In this document: piece by piece, positions 55,339-64,000 of the stretch
How the letters are laid out: the number at the start of each line of letters is the position of its first letter
Numbering within the stretch: position 1 is the first letter of the stretch
The notes under the pieces: generated by a model
The model's database searches: none
Seen by the model: only the letters and a program-made list of their open reading frames with translations
What the model was told of the DNA's origin: nothing
Program-made: the position numbers and the translations under genes
Source of the DNA: an uncultured Opitutia bacterium
GTDB taxonomy: Bacteria > Verrucomicrobiota > Verrucomicrobiia > Opitutales > Opitutaceae
Reading direction: 5' to 3'
NCBI GenBank assembly: GCA_903896015.1
Contig: CAITWF010000026.1
Location: 47,760-111,759 of the forward strand
DNA: 64,000 nucleotides

Positions 55339-58032
55339 TCAGCCGACGACAGTTTTAATCACCTTGCCGAGATCGGTGACGCGGTAGGGCTTGGTTAGGT
55401 AGCCACAGAAACCCATGTCGAGATATTTGCGCGCCATGTCGTCGTTGTCGTAGCCGCTTGAGACTATGGCGCGCACGTCGGGATCGATTTCCTTGAGCGC
55501 CTTGAAACATTCTTCGCCGCCCATGCCGCCGATGACGGTGAGATCCATGATCACGGCGTCGTAGGGGCGGCCGATATTCAGGTAGCGCTTGTAGAAGACG
55601 AGCGCCTCCTCGCCGTTTTTTGCGAGGTCAAACTTGTAGTCCAGGCTCTGGAGCATCGTGGCGGTGAGCGTGGAGATTTTCGGATCGTCGTCCATGAAGA
55701 GGACGCGGCCCGTGCCGAAGCGCAGCGAAGCGGCCTTACGCGCCTGCACCTCGACGGGCTGGTCGGCTTTGGGCAGATAAACGGTGAACGCGGTGCCCTT
55801 GCCGACCTCGGTGTCGAGTCCGAGTTGGCCACCGTGTTTGCGCACGATGGAGAGGACGGTCGCAAGGCCGAGGCCGGTGCCGTGCTTCTTTGTGGTGAAA
55901 AACGGATCGAAGATTTTTTCGACGTGCTCGGGCTTGATGCCGCTGCCGTTGTCGCGGACCTCGAACTCTACGTAGCCGCCCGCCTCGAGCGAAGGGACTT
56001 GGTCGGCACCGAGAGTGAGGTTGCGCACGCGGATTTGGAGGCGCGGCACGTGCGGCGGCGGTGGCATGGCCTGAAGGGCGTTGACGATCAGGTTTTGGAA
56101 AACCTGCAGAATCTGCGCGCGGTCGACCATCACGGGCTCGGTGCCGTCCGGCACATCGAGCGTGATCTCCGCGGTCGCGGCGGCGGCGGCGATCTTGATC
56201 GAGTCTTCGAGGATTTCCTTCGAGGCGCAGACGATCTGGGTGCCGGCGCCGCCTTTGGCGAACGCGAGGAGTTGTTTGGTGAGGCCTTTCGCGGTCATGC
56301 AGGCCTGCTCGGCATCGGCCAGCGCCGAGGCGTCGTGGTTGTCCTTCGCGAGCGAGACGGCGCCAAGGATCGTGGTGAGAAGGTTGTTGAAATCGTGTGC
56401 GATGCCGCCGGCGAGGAGGCCGAGCGACTCGAAGCGGTTGGCCTTCACGAGCTCCTCGGGCGTGAGCGTCATCTCCTCGGGATTGCGGAAAACGATCACG
56501 ACGCCCCGCGGCTTGTTGTCCGGGCCGAACGACGCGCGCGCGGTCCACACGATCGGCGTGGCAGGCTCGCCGTCGATCGGCGCGAGCAAAGCGTCTTCAC
56601 TCACGAGTGGGATCGGTTGATCGGCGTTGAGCGCGCGGTCGACGGGATCGTCGCCGGGGCGGTGGCTCTGGCGGTTGACGAGGCGGAAGAGGTCGCCCGT
56701 CTGCTGGGCGCGGATTTTTTCGAGTGGCAGGCCGAGGAGTTTGGCGGCGGCGGGGTTGGCGAAGAGAATTTTTCCCCGCGGATCGGCGACGAGGACGGAT
56801 TCGGCGAGCGCGCCGAACGATTCGCTGACGAGCGCGGCAGGGATGGTTTCACTTTCGTTCGCGACGCTCGAAAGATCGGCGGGCAAGGCGACAGCGAAGC
56901 CGACGACACGGGAGAGTTCGCGTTTGCGCGTGACGGAGCGGTGGGCCCCGAGGAGGACGGGGACGGGCTTGCCGGATTTGTCGCGAAGCTTCACGGCCTC
57001 GACGAACGCGCTTTGGCCGACGGCGCGGTTGAGCCACCAGTTTTCCACGCCGTTAGCCGCTTCTTCAGGAGGGAGGGCGGCGGCAAACGAGGCGGAGTCC
57101 GGCGCGAGCGATCCTTCATCGTGGCCGAGGAGGGCTTCAAATGCGGCGGAAAACCAGAAGACCTTGCCGGCGAAATCGAGCTCGAACGCCGCGAGCGGGC
57201 CGGCGCCGCTAAGATCCTGAAGGCGCGCATCGTTGGCGAGCGATTCCTCCTCGATTTGTTTGCGCTCGGTGATGTCGAGGTGAAGGCCAACGACGCGCTC
57301 AAGCTCGCCCGGGGCGGAGAGGATTTGCAGACCAACGCTCTGAATCCACACCCAGCGGCCGAGCCGGTGCTTCATCCGGAATTCGACGTTGAACGGACGC
57401 GAGCCGGCGGCGGTTCTTTTCCCGACCTTGTCGGGCGCGGCGGCGGAGTCGTCGGGGTGGATGAGCTCGTGCCAAGTATGGAGCGTGTCGGGCAGCTCGG
57501 CCGCGGTGTAACCTAGAAGTTTTTTCCACGCGGGCGAAAATAGCACGCGGCCGGTGGAGAGCTGGAGATCGAAAAAGCCAGCGGTCCCGGCGTCGGCGAG
57601 AAGCTGGAAGCCGGAATGATTTGGCGCGGCCGACGCATCGCTCGGTGCCGGCGCAGCCGCCGGCGGCTGAATCGTGGCGATGTAGCCGGAAGCTTGGCCG
57701 AGGATTTTTTCGAGTCGAACGCGGACGTCGCGCGGCGCGCCCTCGCGAGGCAATGCTTGGAGCGGCGTGGTCTTAGTGAGCGTGCTGTCGAGGAGCACCT
57801 CCCACTGCACCTCGAGAAACTCCGGATCGCTCGACGTGATCTCGGAGACGAAGAGAGCGGCGAAGGCGTCGCCGATCAATTCGTTGTCGGCGGTCTGCCA
57901 GAGGGTGCGGGCGGAGGCGTTGGCGGCGGTGACCTTGCCGGCGGCATCGAGGATGAGCACGGCACACAGGTCCGCTGCGGCGCTGGTCGCGGCGGCACTC
58001 CCGGAGGCGGACGCTGAGGCAGAGTCGTTCAC
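55339..58032 (-). CDS. Soluble hybrid histidine kinase with four PAS-like domains and C-terminal receiver
   Basis: An 897-aa protein with no membrane helix, so cytoplasmic sensing. PAS-like domains lie at about 17-125, 145-265 (WKKLLGYTAAELPDTLHTWH; ITERKQIEEE end), 270-395 and 405-525. HisKA has the H-box GIAHDFNNLLTTILG, HATPase shows VRDNGSGIKPEHVEKIFDPF and GTGLGLATVLSIV, and the receiver has FMDDDPK, MDLTVIGGMGG with the acceptor Asp, and LTKPY. GTG start overlapping the hemH stop (GTGA), so the kinase is made together with ferrochelatase. Confidence 0.92.
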   Translation of the reverse strand: MNDSASASASGSAAATSAAADLCAVLILDAAGKVTAANASARTLWQTADNELIGDAFAALFVSEITSSDPEFLEVQWEVLLDSTLTKTTPLQALPREGAPRDVRVRLEKILGQASGYIATIQPPAAAPAPSDASAAPNHSGFQLLADAGTAGFFDLQLSTGRVLFSPAWKKLLGYTAAELPDTLHTWHELIHPDDSAAAPDKVGKRTAAGSRPFNVEFRMKHRLGRWVWIQSVGLQILSAPGELERVVGLHLDITERKQIEEESLANDARLQDLSGAGPLAAFELDFAGKVFWFSAAFEALLGHDEGSLAPDSASFAAALPPEEAANGVENWWLNRAVGQSAFVEAVKLRDKSGKPVPVLLGAHRSVTRKRELSRVVGFAVALPADLSSVANESETIPAALVSESFGALAESVLVADPRGKILFANPAAAKLLGLPLEKIRAQQTGDLFRLVNRQSHRPGDDPVDRALNADQPIPLVSEDALLAPIDGEPATPIVWTARASFGPDNKPRGVVIVFRNPEEMTLTPEELVKANRFESLGLLAGGIAHDFNNLLTTILGAVSLAKDNHDASALADAEQACMTAKGLTKQLLAFAKGGAGTQIVCASKEILEDSIKIAAAAATAEITLDVPDGTEPVMVDRAQILQVFQNLIVNALQAMPPPPHVPRLQIRVRNLTLGADQVPSLEAGGYVEFEVRDNGSGIKPEHVEKIFDPFFTTKKHGTGLGLATVLSIVRKHGGQLGLDTEVGKGTAFTVYLPKADQPVEVQARKAASLRFGTGRVLFMDDDPKISTLTATMLQSLDYKFDLAKNGEEALVFYKRYLNIGRPYDAVIMDLTVIGGMGGEECFKALKEIDPDVRAIVSSGYDNDDMARKYLDMGFCGYLTKPYRVTDLGKVIKTVVG

Positions 58033-59063
58033 GCTCGCCCGGCATCAAGCCAGAGGCGGACGCGCTTGGCGAGAAAATCGATGAAGGCCGCGTGGTCGTT
58101 GAGGCAGGGGATGTGGGTGAACGATTCGCCGCCCGCTTCCTTGAAGTCCTCGGCGCCGCGCACGCGGATCTCCTCGAGTGTCTCCAAGCAGTCAGTGACA
58201 AAGGCCGGCGTGATCACGAGGAGGCGTTTGCGGCCCTCCCGGGCGAGGCGCTTCATTTCAAAATCGGTGTAGGGCGTGAGCCACGGTTCGCCGACGATGC
58301 GCGATTGAAACGCAAGCGACCAACGGGCGGGGTCGAGACCGGCGCGCGCGGCGAAGAGGTGCGTCGTGCGCGTGAGCTGGGCCTTGTAGCACGTCGCGTG
58401 GGCGGGCGAGCAAGTGGTGCAACAATCGGGCACGGTAAGGCAGTGCGCGTGCGACGGGTCGCCTTTGCGCAGGTGACGCTGCGGGATGCTGTGGTAGCTG
58501 AACAGCAGGTGATCGTGCGGCTGCGCGAGGTAAGGCTTCGCGCTCGCGACGAGCGCATCAATGTAGTCCGGATCGGCGAAGAAAGGCTGCTCGACTTCGA
58601 TTTTCATCTGCGGCGCGAGCTTCGCGGCTTCGCGATAGACTTTCACGACGACGGTTTCCCAGCTTGACATCGCGTAGTGCGGGTATTGCGGAAAAAGGAG
58701 CAGTCGATCAACGCCGGCGGCCACCAGCCGACGCAGGACTTCGGGGATCGAAGGATTGCCGTAGTTCATCGCGAGCTCGACCGGGACATCGAGCTTGCCG
58801 GCGAGGAGCGACTGGGCGCGCTTGCTGGTAACGACGAGCGGCGAGCCCTCGGCGGACCAGATCGTGGAGTACGCGTGCGCGGAATTTTTCGCGCGAAACG
58901 GTATGATGATGCCGTTGACGAGCAGGCTGCGCAGGAAACCGTTGTCGGGCTTGTCGATCACGCGCCCGTCGTTGAGGAATTCGCGCAGGTAGCGCTTCAC
59001 ATCGGGCACCGACGCCGAGTCGGGCGAACCAAGGTTGAGAAGGAGGACGGCGCTTTTAGACAT
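58029..59063 (-). CDS. hemH: Ferrochelatase
   Basis: A 344-aa enzyme inserting Fe2+ into protoporphyrin IX, the last step of haem synthesis. Conserved parts: LLLNLGSPDSASVPDVKRYL, QYPHYAMSSWETVV, LLFSYHSIPQRHLRKGD (metal-site His) and LVITPAFVTDCLETLEEI with the conserved Glu. Several Cys (VPDCCTTCSPAHATCYKAQL) sit in the middle, in a region where some ferrochelatases bind a [2Fe-2S] cluster, although placement here is internal. Upstream of and overlapping the PAS kinase. Confidence 0.94.
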   Translation of the reverse strand: MSKSAVLLLNLGSPDSASVPDVKRYLREFLNDGRVIDKPDNGFLRSLLVNGIIIPFRAKNSAHAYSTIWSAEGSPLVVTSKRAQSLLAGKLDVPVELAMNYGNPSIPEVLRRLVAAGVDRLLLFPQYPHYAMSSWETVVVKVYREAAKLAPQMKIEVEQPFFADPDYIDALVASAKPYLAQPHDHLLFSYHSIPQRHLRKGDPSHAHCLTVPDCCTTCSPAHATCYKAQLTRTTHLFAARAGLDPARWSLAFQSRIVGEPWLTPYTDFEMKRLAREGRKRLLVITPAFVTDCLETLEEIRVRGAEDFKEAGGESFTHIPCLNDHAAFIDFLAKRVRLWLDAGRA

Positions 59064-59120
59064 CGCTGTAAAGTCGGCGCAAAAAAGGCGGCGAAGTCAA
59101 ACGGCGCGCGGGAATTTCGC

Positions 59121-59519
59121 TCACGCCAGCCCGCGGCAGAACCGGATCTTCGCGATCAGGCGATGGATGTTTTCCGGGGCGATCCGATCGGTTATGACGG
59201 TGCGTGGAAAATTCAGCTCGGTGTCGAGATGCACGCCGTCCTCGGCGCCAGGGCGGACGAAATCCTCCACAAAATCCATCCCTCCGCGCGGTCGCATCCA
59301 GCGCACGTAGGGATCGGGATCGTCGGACTCGATCACGATGTCGTCTTTCAGGAAGACATTGCAGTAGAGCGTGAGGTCCCGAAACGAGGCGAACCACGTG
59401 GGCGGGTTCACGAGTTGATCGCGGATGATGAGGGTCATCTCGGGCTCCTGCTTCAGCAAAAGTTCTGCCAACTCGCTGGCGATAATTTTTGTCGTTGCGA
59501 CGCGGATGGGGACGTTCAC
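59121..59519 (-). CDS. Conserved-looking hypothetical protein
   Basis: A 132-aa protein of unknown family with no signal peptide or membrane helix. It is acidic, with an alternating strand/helix pattern (EMTLIIRDQLVNPPTWF, DLTLYCNVFLKDDIVIESDD). VRWMRPRGGMDFVEDFV is the most distinctive piece. GTG start; 27 nt separate it from the divergent gpmI. Codon use and base composition match its neighbours, supporting a real gene. Confidence 0.6.
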   Translation of the reverse strand: MNVPIRVATTKIIASELAELLLKQEPEMTLIIRDQLVNPPTWFASFRDLTLYCNVFLKDDIVIESDDPDPYVRWMRPRGGMDFVEDFVRPGAEDGVHLDTELNFPRTVITDRIAPENIHRLIAKIRFCRGLA

Positions 59520-59546
59520 GCCTACATCGGCACAATTTCCCTTTTT

Positions 59547-61139
59547 ATGAATTCACCGCGCAAACCCGTTCTCCTCGTGATCCGTGATGGTTGGGGCGCC
59601 AATCCGCATCCGGAGCAGAATAAATTCAACGCCGTCTTTCTCGCGCATAAGCCGTGCGATGATGAGCTCCACGCAAAATCCCCGCGCACGCTCGTCGCGG
59701 CGAGCGGGCTTGATGTCGGGCTGCCCGATGGCCAGATGGGCAACTCCGAGGTCGGCCACGAAAACATCGGTGCCGGCCGGATTGTCGATCAGGAGCTCGT
59801 TCGGCTGAACAAACTTTTCTCCGAGAAGCAGCTCGCGGTGAATCCGGTGTGGCATGCGGCGCTCGCCCGCTTGAAAGGTTCGCCCCACGCGAAGCTGCAC
59901 CTGATGGGCATCGTGTCCGACGGCGGCGTGCATGGGATGCTTGAGCATCTTTACGGGATATTGCGGCAGGCGAAGGAAGACGGAGTTAGCGCGAATCGCG
60001 TTTTCATCCATGCTTTCACGGATGGCCGCGATACGCCGCCGCAGAGCGGGCTGGGTTACATCCAGCAAGTCGAGGCGAAGCTCCGCGAAATCGGTGTGGG
60101 GAAAATTGCGACGGTGTGCGGCCGTTTCTGGGCCATGGACCGCGACAACCGCTGGGAGCGCGTGCAGAAAGCCTACGACATGCTCACGGGCCGCAAAGCC
60201 GTCGCCACCGCGCCGAATTCCGAAAAGGCGGTCTCGAGTTACTACCAAAATCCGCTGAGCCCTACGCAGAATGGCGACGAGTTCGTGCCCGCGACCTGGA
60301 TCGTCGGAGCCGACGGCAAGCCGGTCGCGACTATTGGCAACGGCGACGCGGTTCTCTTCTACAACTATCGCGGCGATCGCCCGCGTGAAATTACCAAGGC
60401 TTTCGTGATCGATGACTTCAAGGGTTTCGACCGCGGCCCGAAGCTAGACCTCTACTATGCGACGATGACCGAATACGAGGCAGGTCTGCCGGTGCATGTG
60501 ATTTCAGGGAAGCCGGCGCCGTTGAAAAACATCCTAGGCGAGGTCGTTAGCAACGCAGGCATCGGCCAGTTCCGCTGCGCAGAGACGGAGAAAAATCCGC
60601 ATGTGACTTTCTTCTTCAACAACTACCGGAGCACGCCATTCCCCGGCGAGGATCGCGCGTGTCCGGCGAGTCCGAAGGTGCCGACCTACGACATGCAGCC
60701 CGAGATGTCCGCGGCGCAGGTGACCTCCGACGCGAAGGCCGCGATCCTCTCGGGCAAATATGGCCTCGTCGTCGTGAACTATGCGAACCCTGACATGGTC
60801 GGGCACACCGGTTCGCTGCCCGCCGCAATCAAAGCGTGCGAGGCGACCGATCGCGGGCTGGCGGAGTTACTCGCCGCGCTCGCAAGTGTGGACGGCAAGG
60901 CCGTCGTGCTCGCCGATCACGGCAACGCTGAGCAGATGTGGGATCCGATCAATAACGGGCCGCATACGTCGCATACGTTGAATCTCGTCGAAGTGTTTGC
61001 GGTGGGCGACGGGCTCGTGGCCGGCAAAACCAAGATGCGCACCGGTGGACGGCTCGCGGATATCGCGCCGACCGTGCTCGCGTTGATGGGATTGCCGAAG
61101 CCGGCCGAGATGACGGGCGAAAGCCTGGTGATTGGCTGA
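59547..61139 (+). CDS. gpmI: 2,3-bisphosphoglycerate-independent phosphoglycerate mutase
   Basis: Glycolytic enzyme of 530 aa interconverting 3- and 2-phosphoglycerate with two metal ions. Phosphatase domain: VLLVIRDGWGANPHPEQNKF and nucleophile Ser in GQMGNSEVGHENIGAGR; transferase domain: HAFTDGRDTPPQSG and GRFWAMDRDNRWERV; returning metal site: NPDMVGHTG and LADHGNAEQMWD. ATG 59547 gives the canonical N-terminus; a long upstream extension of the frame is antisense to hemH and is rejected. No classical ribosome-binding site (T-rich CTTTTT precedes the ATG). Confidence 0.96.
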   Translation: MNSPRKPVLLVIRDGWGANPHPEQNKFNAVFLAHKPCDDELHAKSPRTLVAASGLDVGLPDGQMGNSEVGHENIGAGRIVDQELVRLNKLFSEKQLAVNPVWHAALARLKGSPHAKLHLMGIVSDGGVHGMLEHLYGILRQAKEDGVSANRVFIHAFTDGRDTPPQSGLGYIQQVEAKLREIGVGKIATVCGRFWAMDRDNRWERVQKAYDMLTGRKAVATAPNSEKAVSSYYQNPLSPTQNGDEFVPATWIVGADGKPVATIGNGDAVLFYNYRGDRPREITKAFVIDDFKGFDRGPKLDLYYATMTEYEAGLPVHVISGKPAPLKNILGEVVSNAGIGQFRCAETEKNPHVTFFFNNYRSTPFPGEDRACPASPKVPTYDMQPEMSAAQVTSDAKAAILSGKYGLVVVNYANPDMVGHTGSLPAAIKACEATDRGLAELLAALASVDGKAVVLADHGNAEQMWDPINNGPHTSHTLNLVEVFAVGDGLVAGKTKMRTGGRLADIAPTVLALMGLPKPAEMTGESLVIG

Positions 61140-61191
61140 GTCTGAGGCTGACGAAGTTTCTGTTTGCCCGCGGGCGCCACGGGCCGCTTAG

Positions 61192-61217
61192 TTTGCGGGT
61201 TTCCGCCCGCAAATTTT
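61192..61217 (+). terminator. Terminator-like hairpin directly in front of aspS
   Basis: TTTGCGGG (61192-61199) pairs with CCCGCAAA (61206-61213), loop TTTCCG, followed by TTTT ending 3 nt before the aspS ATG (61221). It can end gpmI transcripts, but its position means any aspS mRNA starting upstream also contains it. Confidence 0.7.
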
Positions 61218-61220
61218 CCC

Positions 61221-63008
61221 ATGCACCGCTCCCATCATTGTGCCCAGCTCACCACGGCCAACCTTGGCGAAACCGTCTCGCTCCTCGGCTGGGTGGACAC
61301 TATCCGCGATCAAGGCGGCATCATTTTTCTCGATTTGCGCGACCGCAAGGGAGTCACGCAAATCCAGCTCGAGGCTCACGATAACGCGACTCTCGCCGCC
61401 CAGCTCAAGCACCTAAAGTTGGAGTCGGTCATCGGGGTTAGCGGCAAGGTCGTGCGCCGGCCGGCTGGCACGGAAAACAAGTCGCTCCCGACGGGCGAGA
61501 TCGAGGTCAACGCGACTTCGCTCGAAATCCACAACATTTCCGACACCCCGCCGTTTCCGCTCGACGACGCCGGTGGCGACAAGGTCAACGAAGACCTTCG
61601 CCTCACTTACCGTTACCTCGATCTGCGCCGGCCGAAGATGCGCAAGAATCTTCAGGTGCGTCACCGCGCCGCGAAGTCGATTCGCGATTACTTCGACTCG
61701 CAGGAATTCATCGAGGTCGAGACGCCCGCGCTGTTCAAGAGCACACCCGAGGGCGCGCGCGAATACCTCGTGCCGTCGCGCATTCACCCGGGCCAGTTCT
61801 ACGCGCTTTCGCAGTCGCCGCAGCAATTCAAACAAATCCTCATGGTGGCGGGCGTGGAAAAATATTTCCAAATCGCGCGCTGCTTCCGCGACGAGGATCT
61901 TCGCGCGGACCGGCAGATGGAGTTCACGCAGGTGGACGTCGAGGCGTCGTTCGTCACGCGCGAGGATATCTACGCGCTGTTCGAGGGCATGCTGAAGAAA
62001 CTGTGGAAGGACGTGCTCGGCACGGACATTCCCACGCCGTTTCCTCGCATGGCGTTTCACGACGCGATGAACCGCTACGGCGTCGACAAACCCGACGTGC
62101 GCTTCGGCCTCGAGCTCGTCGATCTGTCGGAGACGTTCAGGAATTCCGCATTCAAGGTCTTCCAGTCCACCGTCGCCGGCGGCGGCGTGATCAAGGCGCT
62201 GAACGCGAAGGGCCTCGCCGATCTCACGCAGGGCGAGCTCAAGAGCCTCGAGGAGATTGCGAAATCGCTCGGCGCGAAAGGCCTCGCCTTCATCAAGGTT
62301 GAGGGTGGCGAGTGGAAATCGCCGATCGTGAAATTCTTCTCTGAGGCGGAAAAGGCGGAGCTCACTGCGAAGCTCGGCATTGCCGAGGGCGACATGATCT
62401 TCTTCGCCGCGGCGCCATGGGAAAAGGCCTGCGCGATTCTCGGGCGCCTGCGGCTTGAGTCGGCGCAGCTGCTCGTGAAACGCAACAAGCTCACGATCCG
62501 CCACGACGACTGGAAATTCCTCTGGGTGATCGATTTTCCGCTGATGACTTACGACGAGGAGCGCGGCGGCTACGCGGCCACGCACCATCCGTTCACCGCG
62601 CCGGTGCCGGAGGATGCCCAGTATCTCGACAGCGATCCGAAAAAGGTGCGCGGCCAGCACTACGACGTCGTCCTCAACGGCATGGAACTCGGCGGCGGAT
62701 CGATCCGCATTCACCAGCCTGCGCTGCAGAAGAAAGTTTTCGAGGACGTGCTGAAGATTCCGGCCGACGTCGTGGAGAGTCGTTTCGGCTACATGCTGAA
62801 GGCGTTCACCTATGGCGCGCCGCCGCACGGTGGCATCGCGTTTGGCCTTGATCGAATGGTCGCGCTACTGTGCGGCACGACGAGCATTCGCGACGTGATC
62901 GCGTTTCCGAAAACGCAAAAGGGTCAAGACCTCATGGCGCAAAGCCCGACGCCGGTCACAGCGAAGCAACTCAAGGATCTGCACATCGCGACCGTCATGC
63001 CGGAGTGA
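61221..63008 (+). CDS. aspS: Aspartyl-tRNA synthetase
   Basis: Class II synthetase of 595 aa of the bacterial type. N-terminal OB anticodon-binding domain (about 1-110, LLGWVDTIRDQGGIIFLDLR), catalytic core with motif 2 FQIARCFRDEDLRADRQMEF cut as CFRDEDLRADRQMEFTQVD, the bacterial GAD insertion (about 290-420) and motif 3 GIAFGLDRMVALL near the end. It charges tRNA-Asp, one of the two tRNAs in the window. Start ATG 61221 follows the hairpin directly; an in-frame start at 61164 would be buried in that hairpin. Confidence 0.97.
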   Translation: MHRSHHCAQLTTANLGETVSLLGWVDTIRDQGGIIFLDLRDRKGVTQIQLEAHDNATLAAQLKHLKLESVIGVSGKVVRRPAGTENKSLPTGEIEVNATSLEIHNISDTPPFPLDDAGGDKVNEDLRLTYRYLDLRRPKMRKNLQVRHRAAKSIRDYFDSQEFIEVETPALFKSTPEGAREYLVPSRIHPGQFYALSQSPQQFKQILMVAGVEKYFQIARCFRDEDLRADRQMEFTQVDVEASFVTREDIYALFEGMLKKLWKDVLGTDIPTPFPRMAFHDAMNRYGVDKPDVRFGLELVDLSETFRNSAFKVFQSTVAGGGVIKALNAKGLADLTQGELKSLEEIAKSLGAKGLAFIKVEGGEWKSPIVKFFSEAEKAELTAKLGIAEGDMIFFAAAPWEKACAILGRLRLESAQLLVKRNKLTIRHDDWKFLWVIDFPLMTYDEERGGYAATHHPFTAPVPEDAQYLDSDPKKVRGQHYDVVLNGMELGGGSIRIHQPALQKKVFEDVLKIPADVVESRFGYMLKAFTYGAPPHGGIAFGLDRMVALLCGTTSIRDVIAFPKTQKGQDLMAQSPTPVTAKQLKDLHIATVMPE

Positions 63009-63101
63009 CCGAGGGCGTCGGCAAAAGACAGACGCCCTTGGACAATCGGTGCGCGGAACGAGGGCTTGCGCCCCCGGGGTGAAGACTTACAACCAAGGTA
63101 A

Positions 63102-63458
<357 letters not shown>

Positions 63459-63490
63459 TCGTCTGAACGAAACGATTTCGCAAATCGATT

Positions 63491-63516
63491 GGCGCCACGT
63501 AAGCGGCGCCTTTTTT
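63491..63516 (+). terminator. Intrinsic terminator after glnB
   Basis: GGCGCC, 8-nt loop, GGCGCC, then TTTTTT. It starts 33 nt past the glnB stop. Confidence 0.88.
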
Positions 63517-63517
63517 G

Positions 63518-64000
63518 TGCGCGCCCGCTCGGGGAGGCGTCGGACCCGATGGGAGCAATCCGTGTCGGCTGGTTGCGAATCACAGTGAGTTTCGCGGCTC
63601 GATCGTCCAGCGAAAGGTCCGGCGTGAAAAAGTGAAACTCGGGATTGCTAAACGTGCCGGCGAAAATCAGTTGGGTCGTAGCCCGTCCCAGATTCACCCC
63701 CGCGGCTGAGTTGCTTTCGCGTCGACTCAACCGGCATTCCCCTGACCAACCCAAGCACGAAGTGACTATGACGGCTTTGTTGCATAATCCAGGATGAGAC
63801 CCGAGGCGGTTAGGCCGCCATGGGGAGTTCCGGAGTGGGTTTATGAGTCGCGACAGCGACCAACTGGAGGTCGGGCAGCAGCCCGGCCTTAACCAGCGCA
63901 ACTTGCGTACTCATCCACGCTCTGGGGGACGACAGGCGAGGATGCCTGATCCCGGCGGCCGGGCTTGATTCCGGTCCGACTCCATTCACGTGGACTTTCC
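63518..64000. other. Region without a confident gene; possible decayed leftward gene and IS-like end
   Basis: About 480 bp at the window edge. A leftward frame across 63540-63710 gives protein-like sequence (LGRATTQLIFAGTFSNPEFHF at its core, here 21 residues reduced to GRATTQLIFAGTFSNPEFHF) without a clear start or stop of its own. GGCTTTGTTGCATAA at 63773-63787 resembles terminal repeats of IS5-group elements. A 34-codon leftward frame (63810-63914; MSTQVALVKAGLLPDLQ...) ends just inside it. None of these can be named with confidence. Confidence 0.35.

Noticed and set aside
55825..57516. 563-codon rightward open frame inside the PAS hybrid kinase
   Set aside because: Antisense to a kinase with intact motifs; the sequence is an Arg/Glu/Ala/Gly mix without features.
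58677..59546. 290-codon upstream extension of the gpmI frame
   Set aside because: It runs antisense to hemH and the unknown gene; the family N-terminus begins exactly at ATG 59547.
63011..63039. Hairpin AGGGCGTC/GACGCCCT after aspS as a terminator
   Set aside because: The 8-bp stem is real but no T-run follows, so I do not call it an intrinsic terminator.

Overview
The window is GC-rich and gene-dense and reads as chromosome of a Verrucomicrobiota bacterium, most likely near Opitutaceae. This is inferred from overall gene style (TIR/TPR/FlgO-type proteins, MASE1 kinases, many envelope metallopeptidases, rare Shine-Dalgarno sequences); no rRNA is present to confirm it. The content is mostly housekeeping, broken up by a few envelope and signalling loci.

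Layout. 1-12 kb: a tail-specific protease running off the left edge, a rhomboid-fold protein that lacks its catalytic serine, a ferredoxin, a TonB-dependent receptor, an M3 oligopeptidase, a cupin, an AraC regulator divergent from a Gfo/Idh/MocA oxidoreductase, and two convergent zinc metallopeptidases. 12.2-20.3 kb: the most unusual part. Three rightward genes (membrane TPR/PEGA protein and two secreted Gly-rich proteins) face four tightly packed leftward genes (MotA/TolQ/ExbB-type channel, degenerate Hsp70-like protein with an FHA-like tail, and two VWA proteins whose single N-terminal membrane helix carries a stator-type Asp). I read this as a candidate undescribed ion-driven envelope machine. 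20.4-26.2 kb: two lipoproteins, tRNA-Asp and a large MASE1/CHASE hybrid kinase. 26.5-34.4 kb: tRNA-Arg, OsmC, argH, a frameshifted TIR-TPR protein and mutL. 34.5-39 kb: glycogen phosphorylase and a ydbH-ynbE-ydbL lipid-transport operon. 39-44.3 kb: a BMP-type nucleoside ABC transporter and a gamma-carbonic anhydrase. 44.4-55.3 kb: folA, ald, a frameshifted peptidase-TPR gene, psuG, a cyclophilin, a gmhA-type isomerase, recF, a TauE/SafE permease, ruvC, a SulP transporter and a DUF1275 protein. 55.3-63.5 kb: a PAS hybrid kinase coupled to hemH, a small unknown gene, gpmI, aspS and glnB. The last 0.5 kb has no confident gene.

Recurring themes. Several proteins keep a family fold but lose catalytic residues (rhomboid, MutL endonuclease site, one VWA MIDAS, the Hsp70-like protein). 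Two TPR-containing genes carry a -1 type frameshift. Three REPIN-like paired-hairpin repeats were found, one inside a coding sequence.
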